Notes: generated by a model from the sequence alone, not told the origin. Shown: positions 16,831 through 26,624, counted from the stretch's first letter. The stretch is DNA of 35,192 nucleotides from Spirochaetota bacterium (GCA_018263175.1 JADFDB010000013.1:1-35192), one strand, 5' to 3'. Made by a program: numbers and translations.

Positions 16831-17763
16831 CCCGGAATCGTCGTTGGCGATGATGTCGCCCATCAGGGGCCGGACGATCGCGCGATAGCCCGTGGGATCC
16901 TCGCGGATCGTTTTGAAGTGCGCCGCGTGGCGTTTGAGGAATTCCCGTGCGCCCGCCGCGTCGCCCTGCCGGGCACGCAGGCGAGCGAGCCGGTAGAGCG
17001 CCACGCTGCGCTCATTGAACGAGAGGCGCGTTTCGAGCAGGCCGCGAAGCGAGCGCTCGGCCTCCGCGAGCAGGCCCCTGCGTTCGAGCTCTCCTGCTTT
17101 CATGATGGCCGGGCGCATGGCGAGGGGCGTATCCCGCAGCTCGTTTTGCCGGGTCTCTTCGATCATCCGCTTTATCCGCCCGGAGGGAGCCCTGCTCATC
17201 CCCGCGATCATTTCCAAATATTCGGGTGATCTTCTGACGGTATCGAACAGCGGTTCGCTCAGGACGAGTTCGCGCGAGTTGAATCCGAGTGCGACGGCCT
17301 CCTCTAATAGACGAAAGGCTCCGGCCGTGTCTCCGGAGCGTAGATGCGCGAGCGCCCGCTCGTAGGAGAGCCAGCGGTCGGGTTTCGCCGTGGAGAGGCG
17401 TGAAAGCATCTCCTCGTCGAACGAGGGTCCGCTTTCAAGCAGGGCGGCATGGAGATAGGGAATCGCGAGCGTTTCGCCGGAATCGAGCGCCGTTCGGTAG
17501 GACGAACGAGCCCGTTCGGGGCGCCTTTCCATCTCGTCAATTTTGCCGGCGTTTATAAGGGCGCGGCCGCGAAGGGTACGGTCCTTCAAGAGGGCGGAAA
17601 GCATCCGGCGGGCATCGGACCTGCTTTCGGTGTAGTACGTGTAAAAGACCTCGTGGAACGGGTCAACGCGCGCACGGTCGGCGGACGCCGGGATATGCGC
17701 GGGCAGAAGGAGGCACGCGGCCGTGGCGCAAAAAAGCAGGTGCAGTCTGACTCCCGTATTCAT
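16798..17763 (-). CDS. Exported helical TPR-like protein
   Basis: A 321-residue protein with a Sec signal (residues 1-28, ending PASADR). The rest is alpha-helical and repeat-like: GKIDEMERRPERARSSYRTALD, RSGDTAGAFRLLEEAVALGF and ERRGLLAEAERSLRGLLET fit degenerate TPR/Sel1-type pairs. No catalytic motif seen. It is divergent from the TPR lipoprotein gene at 17938 across a 174-base gap, so they could share control. Its 3' end lies inside the end of mnmE (33-base overlap). It is probably a periplasmic scaffold; function unknown. Confidence 0.75.
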   Translation of the reverse strand: MNTGVRLHLLFCATAACLLLPAHIPASADRARVDPFHEVFYTYYTESRSDARRMLSALLKDRTLRGRALINAGKIDEMERRPERARSSYRTALDSGETLAIPYLHAALLESGPSFDEEMLSRLSTAKPDRWLSYERALAHLRSGDTAGAFRLLEEAVALGFNSRELVLSEPLFDTVRRSPEYLEMIAGMSRAPSGRIKRMIEETRQNELRDTPLAMRPAIMKAGELERRGLLAEAERSLRGLLETRLSFNERSVALYRLARLRARQGDAAGAREFLKRHAAHFKTIREDPTGYRAIVRPLMGDIIANDDSGLFSYAEAGEY

Positions 17764-17937
17764 CGTTCACCGATCCAAAGAAAAACTCTTGAAAAGCGCG
17801 TCATAAACGGTACAACTGTTTCTGCGCGGTCGTGGCAGGAACGGGCGCACACCTGTCTGTGTAACCGAATCGAAGCACCGGTTCAAGCGAAATTTGCACG
17901 GATCGTACGTTGACTATGCTCACATCGGGAGAGGTCC

Positions 17938-18774
17938 ATGAAGGGAATTGGCGCCGCCGTCGCGGTGTTTTTAATCGCCTGTGCCGCATCGACCGTGAGA
18001 AACGGGGCGGACGATATAATCGAGAACAGGCCGGGGCTTCTGCCCCTTGCGCTGCGATTTCCTTCGGACTGCGGGGACGGGTGGAAGGGCGATATCGCGC
18101 GGCGAGGGGAGCGTCCGGCAACGGCGGACTGCGAGCGGTGGAACCTCGCCCGGTATTATCATACCGTCGAGCGCGCCCAGGGTAGCGCCCGGCGGGCCAT
18201 GAAGCACTATGAGGCGATGCCGGCCGCGGGGGCCGGACACCCGGCCATGGCGAAAAACAACATGGCCTGCATTCGGCTGAACGACGGCAAAATCAGGGAG
18301 GCGGAGAGCGAACTTCTCGGTCTGATCAGCGGCGCCGACGCGATCATTCCCGCGTACTACAACCTGTACATACTGTACCGCCACGCGGGCCGCCTTGAGG
18401 ACGGGGCGAAGACCCTAGTGCTGATGAAGGAACGCTATCCGGAGAACAGTTACGCGGACCTTGAACTCGGCGATATCTTTTCCGATCGTGAGGATTATAC
18501 GACGGCCGAAAATTTTTACCGCGCGGCGCAGAGGGCGGATGCGGACAACCCGGTCCCCGTGCACCGGATGGCGGCGCTCATGGAAAAAATCGGCAGGGAC
18601 GAGGATGCGGAGGTTTATTACCGCCGGTGCCTGAAGTCCTTCCCGCATTACCGGCAGGCCTACGTCGATTATTCATCGATGCTGCTCCGGCAGAACAGGA
18701 AAGACGAAGCCCGGAAGCTGCTGAACAGGGCCGTACGGCTCGTCGATCCGGTGGACGGCGGCGAGGCGCGCTAG
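17938..18774 (+). CDS. TPR lipoprotein
   Basis: A 278-residue protein with a lipobox (FLIAC, Cys15), so probably anchored to a membrane in the periplasm. Residues 60-275 carry about six TPR units, including GRLEDGAKTLVLMKERYPEN and GRDEDAEVYYRRCLKSFPHY. GGGAGAGG precedes the ATG. It is the first gene of an operon with the two giant transglutaminase-like proteins and ends only two bases before the GTG of the next. A TTTGCA/TATGCT pair (17893-17920) is a weak promoter candidate. It probably acts as the membrane-bound docking partner of the downstream proteins (inference from gene order). Confidence 0.78.
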   Translation: MKGIGAAVAVFLIACAASTVRNGADDIIENRPGLLPLALRFPSDCGDGWKGDIARRGERPATADCERWNLARYYHTVERAQGSARRAMKHYEAMPAAGAGHPAMAKNNMACIRLNDGKIREAESELLGLISGADAIIPAYYNLYILYRHAGRLEDGAKTLVLMKERYPENSYADLELGDIFSDREDYTTAENFYRAAQRADADNPVPVHRMAALMEKIGRDEDAEVYYRRCLKSFPHYRQAYVDYSSMLLRQNRKDEARKLLNRAVRLVDPVDGGEAR

Positions 18775-18776
18775 CC

Positions 18777-21700
18777 GTGCGAACGATGCCATACAGGACT
18801 CTCGGGGCGGCTGTCGCGGTTATGATCGTGATCGCCCTCGTGGACGCGTTCGCTTTTGCGGAGGCGGCGCAGGACCCGTTTCTGTCGTCGGCAAAACGCT
18901 TCTGGCGCGGAGAGTATAGCGGTGAGATCGAAGAGCTTGTTCAGACGGCGGTCGGGCTCGATGATCCGGCGGCAATCGAATACGGCGTGTTCAGGATGGC
19001 GGATGCGCTGCGCTATCCCGAACTGATCCCCGCGGGGATTCGGGCATGCGAACGGCTGCTCGCCGAGAACGGGACCGTCGCCCGGAACGAGGAGTTGCGG
19101 GCCCGTGTACGAATACTGCACGGATGGCTGGCGCTGCGCGTCGGCGATACCACCACCGCGGAAAGGATGCTCGACGGTCTCGGATTTATCAAGGACTTCA
19201 GAGTGATCGGGCCTTTCGATTCCGAGGGCGCGGCGGAATTCGGCGCCGCACTCCTTACGAATAACGGTACCGCCGCGGTTTCCGTATATCCGGGGAAACT
19301 CCATCCAGTGCGCTGGCTCGACGCCCGGGCTGATCGCATGGGGATCCTCGATATCGGAGAGAGGGGCCTTGACACGGCGGATGCCGTATATTTTATCACG
19401 GCCGAATTCACGACGCCGGCCGGGGAATCGCGGCTGCTCGGTATCGGCAAGACCGGTCAGGCCGAGCTTTGGGTGGACGGGAGGCCCGTGTTCAACAGCG
19501 CTTCGAGGCATCGCTTTGTGCACGACCAGTACCGTGTGACGGTACGATGCGCCCCCGGGAAGCACCGCGTTTTCATCAGACTGAGCGACTCGCTCCGGGA
19601 CGGCGTCAAGCTTTCACTTCGGCAAACGGCACCTGGTGGCAATGAAACCCCGAAGACTGCCGGCGGAACCCTGTTTCCCGCTTTGCGAAGTCTTCTTGCC
19701 CGCGCCGGCAGCGGCGGACCGGATGATGCGTTCCGTGCCGGCTACCTGATGTATGCGGCGGGCCTTGACAGTGAGGAAACGGGCGAGGCAGCGGCCCTGT
19801 TCCAGGCCGCCCTCACGAGCGAGGTGTACGGGCGCCAGGCGCGCTATTATCTCGCCCTGTGCCGGGACGACGAGGAGAAGCGCGGCATACTGTTGCGGCA
19901 GGCGGCGGACGGTGATCGCACGGCGCTCGCGCCGCTAACGAAGATTGCGGAAGGCAGGATAGCTGCTGGCTTTCTTCACGAGGCGCCGCCCCTGATCGCC
20001 CGGATACGGGAGATCAACCCGTCCTGTCCCGCCGCGGCGGAGCTCGAGTCGTTGTATTTTACGGAAAGAGGCTGGTACGACGAGGCGCTCAAACGGGCAG
20101 ACGCCCTGATCGAATCGGGATTTCCTTCGGCCGGCAGGGCCGTCCGGGCCCGCATTCACCGCCTTCGACGGACGTACCCGAGCGCGGCCGCCGAGTACGA
20201 GATCCTGTGCGGCATGGACCGGTACAACCGGACGCATGCCCTGTCGCTTGCCGATTCGCTCGAGCACGCCGGCGAGGCCGGAAGGGCCGCGGCGGTCCTC
20301 GAGGGGGCCGTACACCTGTTTCCCTGCGATGCCGATGTGCACCGAAGGCTCGCCGCCGCCGTGCGGACGGCCAGAGGAGACGAGGCGGCGCTTCCCTACC
20401 TCACGGCGGCGGTCGCGCTTGCCCCGGACGACAGCGGCATACTGTACGATCTTGGATCGCTGTATTATCGGGCGGGAAACACCCCGACCGGTCTGCGCTA
20501 CATGAGGGAAGCGCTTTCGCGCAATCCCGACAACTTCAGGATGAAAGAGTATCTCGACGCGATCGAGCGCGTTCCCGACCCGCTGGATCGTTTCCGTATT
20601 GCGGAAACGCCCGTTCCCGGCGACGGCGCGGGGCCCTATACGGACGAGGCCGCGGTGGTGCTCCTCGACGAGTGCGTGATGAATATTACGGCCGACGGGT
20701 CGTACGAGAAGACGGTGCACAGGATCTTCCGGATCAACGCCGAAAGCGCGATAAGGGATTTTTCCACGCAGTATATTATTTTCAATCCGTCCACGGACAG
20801 GGTTGAGGACGTGCGCTGCACCGTTGCGCGCGGCGGCGAGGTTGTGGAATCGGCTGAGTCGTATGTGCGCTCGCTCTCGGACCCCGAGAGCCGGACATAC
20901 TACGACGTGCAGGCGAGGGTGCTCTCGGTACCCTCGCTGGGCAGGGGGAGCGTGGTCGATCTGAGCTACCGGATACGAAGCGGGGAGGCGCGGCTGTACC
21001 GCGGCTATGTAGGGCAGCGGATCATGGCGGGGGGGAGATACCGAACGCTGGTTTCGAACATCGTTATCAGCCGTCCCGAGAGCATGCGGCTGCATGTACG
21101 CCTGAGCGGGCTTGCGAACGACCGGCTCTCGGTGACGCGCGAGGGCGACCGGCGCATATACCGGTTCGTGCTCAGGAACCTGCGGCCGTACAGGGATGAG
21201 GTCGCCATGCCGCATCAGAGCGAGATTATCCCATCGCTCATCGTGGGCTCGCACGGCACCTGGGAGGAGGCCGCCCGCTGGTACTCCTCGCTGATGCGCG
21301 GCCGCGCGACGATGAGCGCCGAGATGCAGAAGGATCTCGCCGGCATAATCGGGCCCGGCGATGATGACCTCGAAAAGATGAGAAAGATCTACAACCACGT
21401 CAACGCATCGATACGCTATGTCGGTTTCGAGCTCGGACTCGGAGGGCTCCAGCCGCGGAGCGCGGACCTGACCTACGCGACGCGAATGGGGGACTGCAAG
21501 GACCTCACGCTGGTGCTCGTAGCGATGCTGCGCAAAGCGGGCATCGACGCGCGCATGGCGCTCGTACGGACCAGGGAGCGCGGGGCGCTGGACCGGTCGA
21601 TACCCTTTATCGGTCAGTTCAACCACGCCATCTGTTATGTTAATCTGGAGGGAGGAGTCTTCCTGGACGCGACGGCGAAAATGGCGGGATGCCGCGAGCT

Positions 21701-22445
21701 GCCGACCGAGGACCGGAATATTCAGGCGCTCGTCATCGACGAAAAGGGCCATTCCTTTATCAATACATCGGCCCGATATTACCACGAGAATACCGACGCC
21801 GTACTCACCGAGGTTGCGATCGACGCGAGGGGTGGTGCGGCCTTCACGAGGAAATTGACCAAGGGAGGGGCCTTCGCACGCTCCATCCGCCTGGAGCTTC
21901 TTGATGAACCCGAAAAGCTGCGGGGGATCGCGTCCTACTGGAATTCCAAATATACCGGCGCGTCCATTGCCGGTCTTACGGTCCATCAGGCGGGGACTGA
22001 AAGGCCGGTTGCCTATTCGTACGACGGGCGCATCCCCTCGTTTCTCTCCATGACCGGGGAGTATGCGGCCTTTCCGTCGTTCATCGTGTCGTCGGATTAT
22101 TACCGGGAATACGGGATGATGAAGTCGCGCGTTTTCCCGGTCAGGATATCGGGGGGATGGACGAGCGAGACGATCGTGCGCTTTCGCATACCCGAGGGAT
22201 GGGAGGTCGCGGTCCTGCCGCGTCCGGAGCGGCGCGCTCTTTCCCGTTTTACGGCGAGCTTCGATTACGCGATGAGGGGGAAGGCGGAAATCGAGCTCAG
22301 GGCGAGCGTCGTGTTCAGGGATTCGTCGGTGGGCCCGGCGGAGTACGGTGAGTTCCGGGACTTTCTGATCTTCATTCACCGGAAGGAGAACGAGCGAATC
22401 ATCATACGGAGCGTGAGAGATGGCGGGCCGAAGGCTGACCGGTAA
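18777..22445 (+). CDS. Giant TPR-DUF3857-transglutaminase-like protein, intact triad
   Basis: About 1222 residues, exported (hydrophobic segment near residues 9-28). A beta-sandwich-like region (about 137-285, FRVIGPFDSEG and LWVDGRPVF) comes first. Then come TPR-type helices (300-600), a DUF3857 domain (about 620-800) and a transglutaminase-like papain fold (868-975). The triad is visible: MGDCKD (Cys907), FNHAI (His950) and FLDAT (Asp964). A beta-rich C-terminus closes it. Such folds act as proteases, amidases or cross-linkers; the substrate is unknown. GTG 18777 is preferred because GAGG lies ten bases upstream; ATG 18786 is an alternative. The end overlaps the next gene by 26 bases. Confidence 0.83.
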   Translation: MRTMPYRTLGAAVAVMIVIALVDAFAFAEAAQDPFLSSAKRFWRGEYSGEIEELVQTAVGLDDPAAIEYGVFRMADALRYPELIPAGIRACERLLAENGTVARNEELRARVRILHGWLALRVGDTTTAERMLDGLGFIKDFRVIGPFDSEGAAEFGAALLTNNGTAAVSVYPGKLHPVRWLDARADRMGILDIGERGLDTADAVYFITAEFTTPAGESRLLGIGKTGQAELWVDGRPVFNSASRHRFVHDQYRVTVRCAPGKHRVFIRLSDSLRDGVKLSLRQTAPGGNETPKTAGGTLFPALRSLLARAGSGGPDDAFRAGYLMYAAGLDSEETGEAAALFQAALTSEVYGRQARYYLALCRDDEEKRGILLRQAADGDRTALAPLTKIAEGRIAAGFLHEAPPLIARIREINPSCPAAAELESLYFTERGWYDEALKRADALIESGFPSAGRAVRARIHRLRRTYPSAAAEYEILCGMDRYNRTHALSLADSLEHAGEAGRAAAVLEGAVHLFPCDADVHRRLAAAVRTARGDEAALPYLTAAVALAPDDSGILYDLGSLYYRAGNTPTGLRYMREALSRNPDNFRMKEYLDAIERVPDPLDRFRIAETPVPGDGAGPYTDEAAVVLLDECVMNITADGSYEKTVHRIFRINAESAIRDFSTQYIIFNPSTDRVEDVRCTVARGGEVVESAESYVRSLSDPESRTYYDVQARVLSVPSLGRGSVVDLSYRIRSGEARLYRGYVGQRIMAGGRYRTLVSNIVISRPESMRLHVRLSGLANDRLSVTREGDRRIYRFVLRNLRPYRDEVAMPHQSEIIPSLIVGSHGTWEEAARWYSSLMRGRATMSAEMQKDLAGIIGPGDDDLEKMRKIYNHVNASIRYVGFELGLGGLQPRSADLTYATRMGDCKDLTLVLVAMLRKAGIDARMALVRTRERGALDRSIPFIGQFNHAICYVNLEGGVFLDATAKMAGCRELPTEDRNIQALVIDEKGHSFINTSARYYHENTDAVLTEVAIDARGGAAFTRKLTKGGAFARSIRLELLDEPEKLRGIASYWNSKYTGASIAGLTVHQAGTERPVAYSYDGRIPSFLSMTGEYAAFPSFIVSSDYYREYGMMKSRVFPVRISGGWTSETIVRFRIPEGWEVAVLPRPERRALSRFTASFDYAMRGKAEIELRASVVFRDSSVGPAEYGEFRDFLIFIHRKENERIIIRSVRDGGPKADR

Positions 22446-25400
22446 AGCGCTCGCGACGGCGCTCGCTGCCTTCCTGCTGTGGTCCGCTCCGGCGGCCGCG
22501 GCGGATGAGAGCATCCGCGCGTACGAAAAGCGCGTATTCGAGAGCTTTGCCGGGGGCGATTATTACGCGCTCTATGGTTCCATAGAAGCCATGTTGCTGC
22601 GATTTCCCGCGGCGCCCGAGTCGGCGCTCTATTTTTCGGATCTCGTTACGCTGGCCGATCTGCACGGCTTCGCCAGGGTCGACGGCGCCCTTTCGAGCAT
22701 CGTCGCCGCACTCGAGGCGGGGAAGACGCCGCACGCGGGACTGTACGGTCTTAGCATCACGCTCGAGCGCGAAAGGCTGGCGCGCCGGCTCGCGCCGGGC
22801 AAAGCGGCCGAATACCTGGCGCGTCTGCACCCGGTACGGGACTGGAGCGTGTCCGGGCCCTATTACCGGTTCGGCGCCGCCGATCTGGCCCATGCGTTCC
22901 TGCCCGAAATAGCGCCGCCGGAGGCGGGGAACGGGGTGCGATGGAAAAAAATAACCGCGGATGAAAAAACCGGGGAGGTCGATTTCAGGCGCCTTCTGTA
23001 CCCGGAGCGGGGCGTGGCCTATGCGGTCACCACCCTTTCTCCCGGAGCGCCCGTCAGGCTGAGAATGTATTCACCGTGCGAATACCGGCTGTTTATCAAT
23101 GGACGCCCGGCGGTCGAGAACGTCGACGCGGGTATCCGCCGATCGGTCCGCGTGATCGAGGCGAAGGCTGAAGAACCTGTTACCATACTGGTTAAACTCT
23201 ATGCCGATGATGACTGGCGCTTCCGATTGATCGTGACCGACATGAACGACAAGCCAATGGCGCTGAATGGGGCGCCGGGAAGACCGGCCGCCGGTCCGTG
23301 CGCATTCATGGAGGTGCCGGACTATCCTTATGAGGTGCTGGTGGAGCGCCTGCACGGCGGGGCGGCCGGCGCATCGTTTCACCTTGGAAGCTATTACCGC
23401 GAGCGGGACAGCCGCGAGGCGGTCAAATACTTCAGGAAAGGGAGGGCCTCGGAAGGAAACTATCCCTATCGCTATTTTCTCGCGGAATCACTTCTAAATA
23501 GCTCGGGAAGCGTTAAGGGCAGCGCGGCCTACGTCGAGGCGGCGCGCATCTATACCGAGCTCGGCGAAACGGACGAGGCCTTCATTCCCGCGCAGTACCG
23601 CCGGCTGCAGATCCTTGCGGGCAGAAAGGCGATGGCGGAGGCCCGGGCCGTCGGGAGCTCGCTCGTGCGTCGCGCTCCGCTGTTTCTGCCGTTGAGGGAG
23701 GAGTACTCGGCGCTACTTGCGCTCCTCGGCCATGAAAAGGAATTCGAGGAGGATGCAGCGGCCTTCGCGAAGGCGTTCCCGTCTTCGCCGGCCCCCCGAA
23801 AGAGCCTGGCGGCGTATCATCGATGGAATGACCCGGCCCTCGCGGCCGGGCTGTACCGCGAGGTCCTCGCTTCCGGTTTCGATAAAACGGCGTTCGAGAC
23901 GCTTATCGACATCCTCCGGGGGATGGAACGGCACGATGATATCGTAGCCCTTGTAGATGAATACGACCGGTTCGATGCATACGGCAGGGAGCGGATCGAC
24001 GCGCTCATCGATAAGGGTGATTACGCGCGCGCGTCGCGGCTGCTTCTGGAGCGGGTCGCCCGCAGGGACGATCCGGAGGATTACCTGCGCCTCGGGAGAA
24101 TCAGTTATCTTGAAGGCGAAGTCCCCGCGCTCAACTGGGGGAGGATGCTCGCGATCGCCCCGTCCTACTACATGATGGGTGACCTGCTGGATTTCCTCGC
24201 CGGAGAAGGGCTCGAGCCGCCCATTGTCCGCGAACGGGAGGAGCGGGGAGAGGACTACCTTGCCTCGTGGATGCTTCGTAAAAGAAAGGCCACGGGCGCC
24301 CCGTCCGAGGTGCTGTACCGGGGCAGGGTCTACCGGCTCAATGCGGACGGCAGCAGCCGCGCTTTCTGCGAGGATGTCGTCTATGTTCACGACGCCCGGG
24401 GCATCGAACGATATGGAGAGTTCAGGCTCGAACATGGGAACAGGGTGTACCCTCTGCGGGCCAGGGTATACCGGGAGGATGGAAGCTACAGCGACGCCGG
24501 CCGGATTATTCGCGTGGACGGGGCGTCGTATCTATCGCTTCCATCGCTCGGCGAGCGGTCCGTCATCCATGTGGCCTATTACGCGGACAATCCCTTCGAG
24601 CTCCGGGGTTCATCGAGGATTTTTGCGACACCCCTTACGGCGATACACGATTTCGACGAAGCGCTCGGGGTTTTTTCGTGCCGGGTTATTGCACCGGAGG
24701 ACCTGGAGGTGAAGATTGCCTTCACCGGCGGCACGATAACGCACCGCAGGCGAAACGGCATGATCGAGTACTCGATGAGAAGCGAAAACCGTGCGCCCGT
24801 CCGGATCGAACGCGCGATGGGGAACCGGCTGCGCTACCTTCCGCTGTACTCGATCTCCACAATGAGGGACTGGAAAGAATTCGCGATATGGTACAACGGT
24901 CTGGCGCGTGAGGCGTCCGGCCTTCAGGAGGACGATATCCGCGCGAGCTTTGCCGGCGGGAGCGTGGACGAGGCGGTCCGGCGGGTCTATGCCTTTGTTT
25001 CGCGGGAGATCGATCTCTCGGCCAACGTGCTGTATTATCCCGAAATGGCCGCGACGACGCTGATGAAGCGCAGGGGGACCCCGGAGGACAAGGCGGTGCT
25101 TGCCAGGGCGATGCTGGAATGCCTGGGGATACGTTCGTACCTTGCCTTTACGGCCGGGCGGGATTTCCCCGACCTGCGCGGTTTCATCTCGCCGGGAATT
25201 TTCTCGCATGAACTGCTGTATGTGCCCATAGATCGGCGCGAGGGGGTCTGGTTGGATTTCTCGGAGGTCCACAACGGCTACGGTGTGGTGGACCCAGGGA
25301 TTGAGGGGGCCGAGGCGCTAATCATTATCCGCGACAGGGTCGAAACGCGCACCATCACCGCGTCGAGGATGAGCGGGAGCAGGATCGGAATGAATGTTCG

Positions 25401-26004
25401 GATCGATGACAGGGGAAACGCTTTTTTCGACGGAAGCCTGCGCTTTCACGGCGCCAGGGGGGATGTACGTTCGCTGTTCCAGGACGCCGGGTCCAGGGAG
25501 GAGATGGTCAACCGGCTCCTCGCGCACATGTTTCCCGCTTTCAGCCTCGACGATTTCAGGCTCGCCGGACTCGAGGGAACGGATACGCCGCTCGAACTCG
25601 CGATAAAGGGGCGCGCATTCGCGATCTGCACGGTCGTCCCGGACCGGATCGTCATAACACCGGTCCTCAACGCAAGCGAGGTGCTGCGCCACGTCGATGA
25701 CCGTAATAGATCGCATCCCTTCCACATCGTCCGCCCGGTCAACGAATCCGAGCGCTATCGCTTTACACTTCCGGCAGCGTATCGCGGGGCCTCGCTGGAA
25801 AGGGAGGACGTGATACAATGCCGCTTCGGCTATGCCATTATTCGGGTATCGAAGCGCCCGGGGTCGCTCGAGCTCGAGGTCGACAAGGAGGTGCACGTTA
25901 ATGCGGTCAGTATAGATCCATCGGATTACGGCGAATTCGTCGATTTCTCAACCGGCGTTCAGCAGGCCGAACAGCGGCAGGTAATAATAGAAAAACGCGG
26001 ATAG
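22420..26004 (+). CDS. Paralogous TPR-DUF3857 protein with a catalytically dead transglutaminase-like domain
   Basis: A 1194-residue exported protein (signal peptide to about residue 27, APAAAADES). It repeats the order of the upstream gene: sandwich-like region (about 140-276, VRDWSVSGPYYRFG and LFINGRPAV), TPR helices (300-600), DUF3857-like region (636-800), transglutaminase-like region (849-955) and beta-rich end. At the position of the active Cys the motif reads GTPED, so Cys is replaced by Pro888. The His (SHELL, His930) and Asp (WLDFS, Asp946) are kept. It is thus probably a pseudoenzyme partner that arose by tandem duplication. The ATG lies inside the previous gene, giving coupled translation. 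Confidence 0.82.
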   Translation: MAGRRLTGKALATALAAFLLWSAPAAAADESIRAYEKRVFESFAGGDYYALYGSIEAMLLRFPAAPESALYFSDLVTLADLHGFARVDGALSSIVAALEAGKTPHAGLYGLSITLERERLARRLAPGKAAEYLARLHPVRDWSVSGPYYRFGAADLAHAFLPEIAPPEAGNGVRWKKITADEKTGEVDFRRLLYPERGVAYAVTTLSPGAPVRLRMYSPCEYRLFINGRPAVENVDAGIRRSVRVIEAKAEEPVTILVKLYADDDWRFRLIVTDMNDKPMALNGAPGRPAAGPCAFMEVPDYPYEVLVERLHGGAAGASFHLGSYYRERDSREAVKYFRKGRASEGNYPYRYFLAESLLNSSGSVKGSAAYVEAARIYTELGETDEAFIPAQYRRLQILAGRKAMAEARAVGSSLVRRAPLFLPLREEYSALLALLGHEKEFEEDAAAFAKAFPSSPAPRKSLAAYHRWNDPALAAGLYREVLASGFDKTAFETLIDILRGMERHDDIVALVDEYDRFDAYGRERIDALIDKGDYARASRLLLERVARRDDPEDYLRLGRISYLEGEVPALNWGRMLAIAPSYYMMGDLLDFLAGEGLEPPIVREREERGEDYLASWMLRKRKATGAPSEVLYRGRVYRLNADGSSRAFCEDVVYVHDARGIERYGEFRLEHGNRVYPLRARVYREDGSYSDAGRIIRVDGASYLSLPSLGERSVIHVAYYADNPFELRGSSRIFATPLTAIHDFDEALGVFSCRVIAPEDLEVKIAFTGGTITHRRRNGMIEYSMRSENRAPVRIERAMGNRLRYLPLYSISTMRDWKEFAIWYNGLAREASGLQEDDIRASFAGGSVDEAVRRVYAFVSREIDLSANVLYYPEMAATTLMKRRGTPEDKAVLARAMLECLGIRSYLAFTAGRDFPDLRGFISPGIFSHELLYVPIDRREGVWLDFSEVHNGYGVVDPGIEGAEALIIIRDRVETRTITASRMSGSRIGMNVRIDDRGNAFFDGSLRFHGARGDVRSLFQDAGSREEMVNRLLAHMFPAFSLDDFRLAGLEGTDTPLELAIKGRAFAICTVVPDRIVITPVLNASEVLRHVDDRNRSHPFHIVRPVNESERYRFTLPAAYRGASLEREDVIQCRFGYAIIRVSKRPGSLELEVDKEVHVNAVSIDPSDYGEFVDFSTGVQQAEQRQVIIEKRG

Positions 26005-26060
26005 CGCAACCCCTCACGGACGGACAAGGGCGGAGTTTCAGGCCGCCGATATCTCCCCGA

Positions 26061-26294
26061 TCAGCCGGGGGTCATCGAAAAAATAAACCATAGGAAAAAA
26101 ACGATGATAAGCATTCCCCACAGGGCGACTATCCCGATGGAAACCTCCGGATGAAGCTTGATCCACTGGAAAAACCGGGACTCCCGGTATTCCATGATGA
26201 TGGTGAAGATCCTCGAGGAAGCCCCCGACTTTTTGGAGGATCGACGTCTGGGAGGAGAAGCGCTCTGGCCGTTTTTTCCGCTGGTCTGTGTCAT
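26061..26294 (-). CDS. Small single-span membrane protein
   Basis: A 77-residue protein. The N-terminal half is basic, Ser- and Gly-rich (SPPRRRSSKKSG), and the C-terminal half has one strong membrane helix (IGIVALWGMLIIVFFLWFIF) close to the end. The ATG at 26294 has a GAGGAA ribosome site eight bases upstream; an ATG at 26342 would add 16 residues without such a site. It is transcribed against the giant operon and divergent from nikR. I do not recognise a family. Confidence 0.6.
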   Translation of the reverse strand: MTQTSGKNGQSASPPRRRSSKKSGASSRIFTIIMEYRESRFFQWIKLHPEVSIGIVALWGMLIIVFFLWFIFSMTPG

Positions 26295-26373
26295 AGGGGA
26301 TATTCCTCGTGATTGTTGGTGATCGGCGAACGGCCTTATCATTAGACTTGTTTCATATCTTGCGGATATCGCT

Positions 26374-26400
26374 TTTCCCCCCGCCGCAGGCGGGGGGAAA
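26374..26400. repeat. 12-bp GC hairpin with CCGCAGGCGG core
   Basis: TTTCCCCCCGCC pairs perfectly with GGCGGGGGGAAA around a GCA loop. The centre CCGCAGGCGG (26384-26393) is identical to segments at 139-148 and 14759-14768. It may serve as a bidirectional terminator-like barrier between divergent genes or be a copy of a dispersed repeat. Confidence 0.6.
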
Positions 26401-26479
26401 TCGGTTTAATACCCGATTATGCAACAACTCCATTATATCTTCAGGTAGACTGCTGCAAGGTTACAGGGCTAAAAACCGG

Positions 26480-26509
26480 TTGTCAATACTATATGCGTCG
26501 TAATATAAA
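26480..26509 (+). promoter_or_regulatory. Distal promoter candidate of nikR
   Basis: TTGTCA (26480-26485), an 18-base spacer and TATAAA (26504-26509). A 6-bp inverted repeat, ATATAA with TTATAT, spans the -10. This would give a leader of about 110 bases. Confidence 0.4.
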
Positions 26510-26564
26510 AAATTATATCGGGCGATTTATGCCCGTTCGGTGATTTTCCGATCTGCCGGCGTGC

Positions 26565-26600
26565 TTGACACCGGCGTTTTCCATGATACACTGCCGCCGG
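26565..26600 (+). promoter_or_regulatory. Proximal nikR promoter with possible operator
   Basis: TTGACA (26565-26570) and TACACT (26587-26592) are separated by 16 bases. CCGGCG (26571-26576) and CGCCGG (26595-26600) form an inverted repeat around the -10, and CCGGCGT also occurs at 26556. These could be operator half-sites, perhaps for NikR itself; they do not match the E. coli NikR consensus halves. Confidence 0.4.
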
Positions 26601-26624
26601 AAAATTCAATAAGGATGGGCCTTC

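Larger units (their letters stand above)
26295..26624. other. Intergenic region before nikR
   Basis: A 330-base non-coding gap between the divergent small membrane protein gene and nikR. It contains a very strong GC hairpin (26374-26400), an AT-rich promoter candidate (26480-26509) and a second TTGACA promoter with flanking CCGGCG repeats (26556-26600). No RNA gene is recognised. Confidence 0.6.

Noticed and set aside
19935-22514. 859-codon minus-strand frame opposite the giant transglutaminase-like gene
   Set aside because: Low-complexity Arg/Pro/His-rich translation; the plus-strand frame has recognisable domains and active-site motifs.
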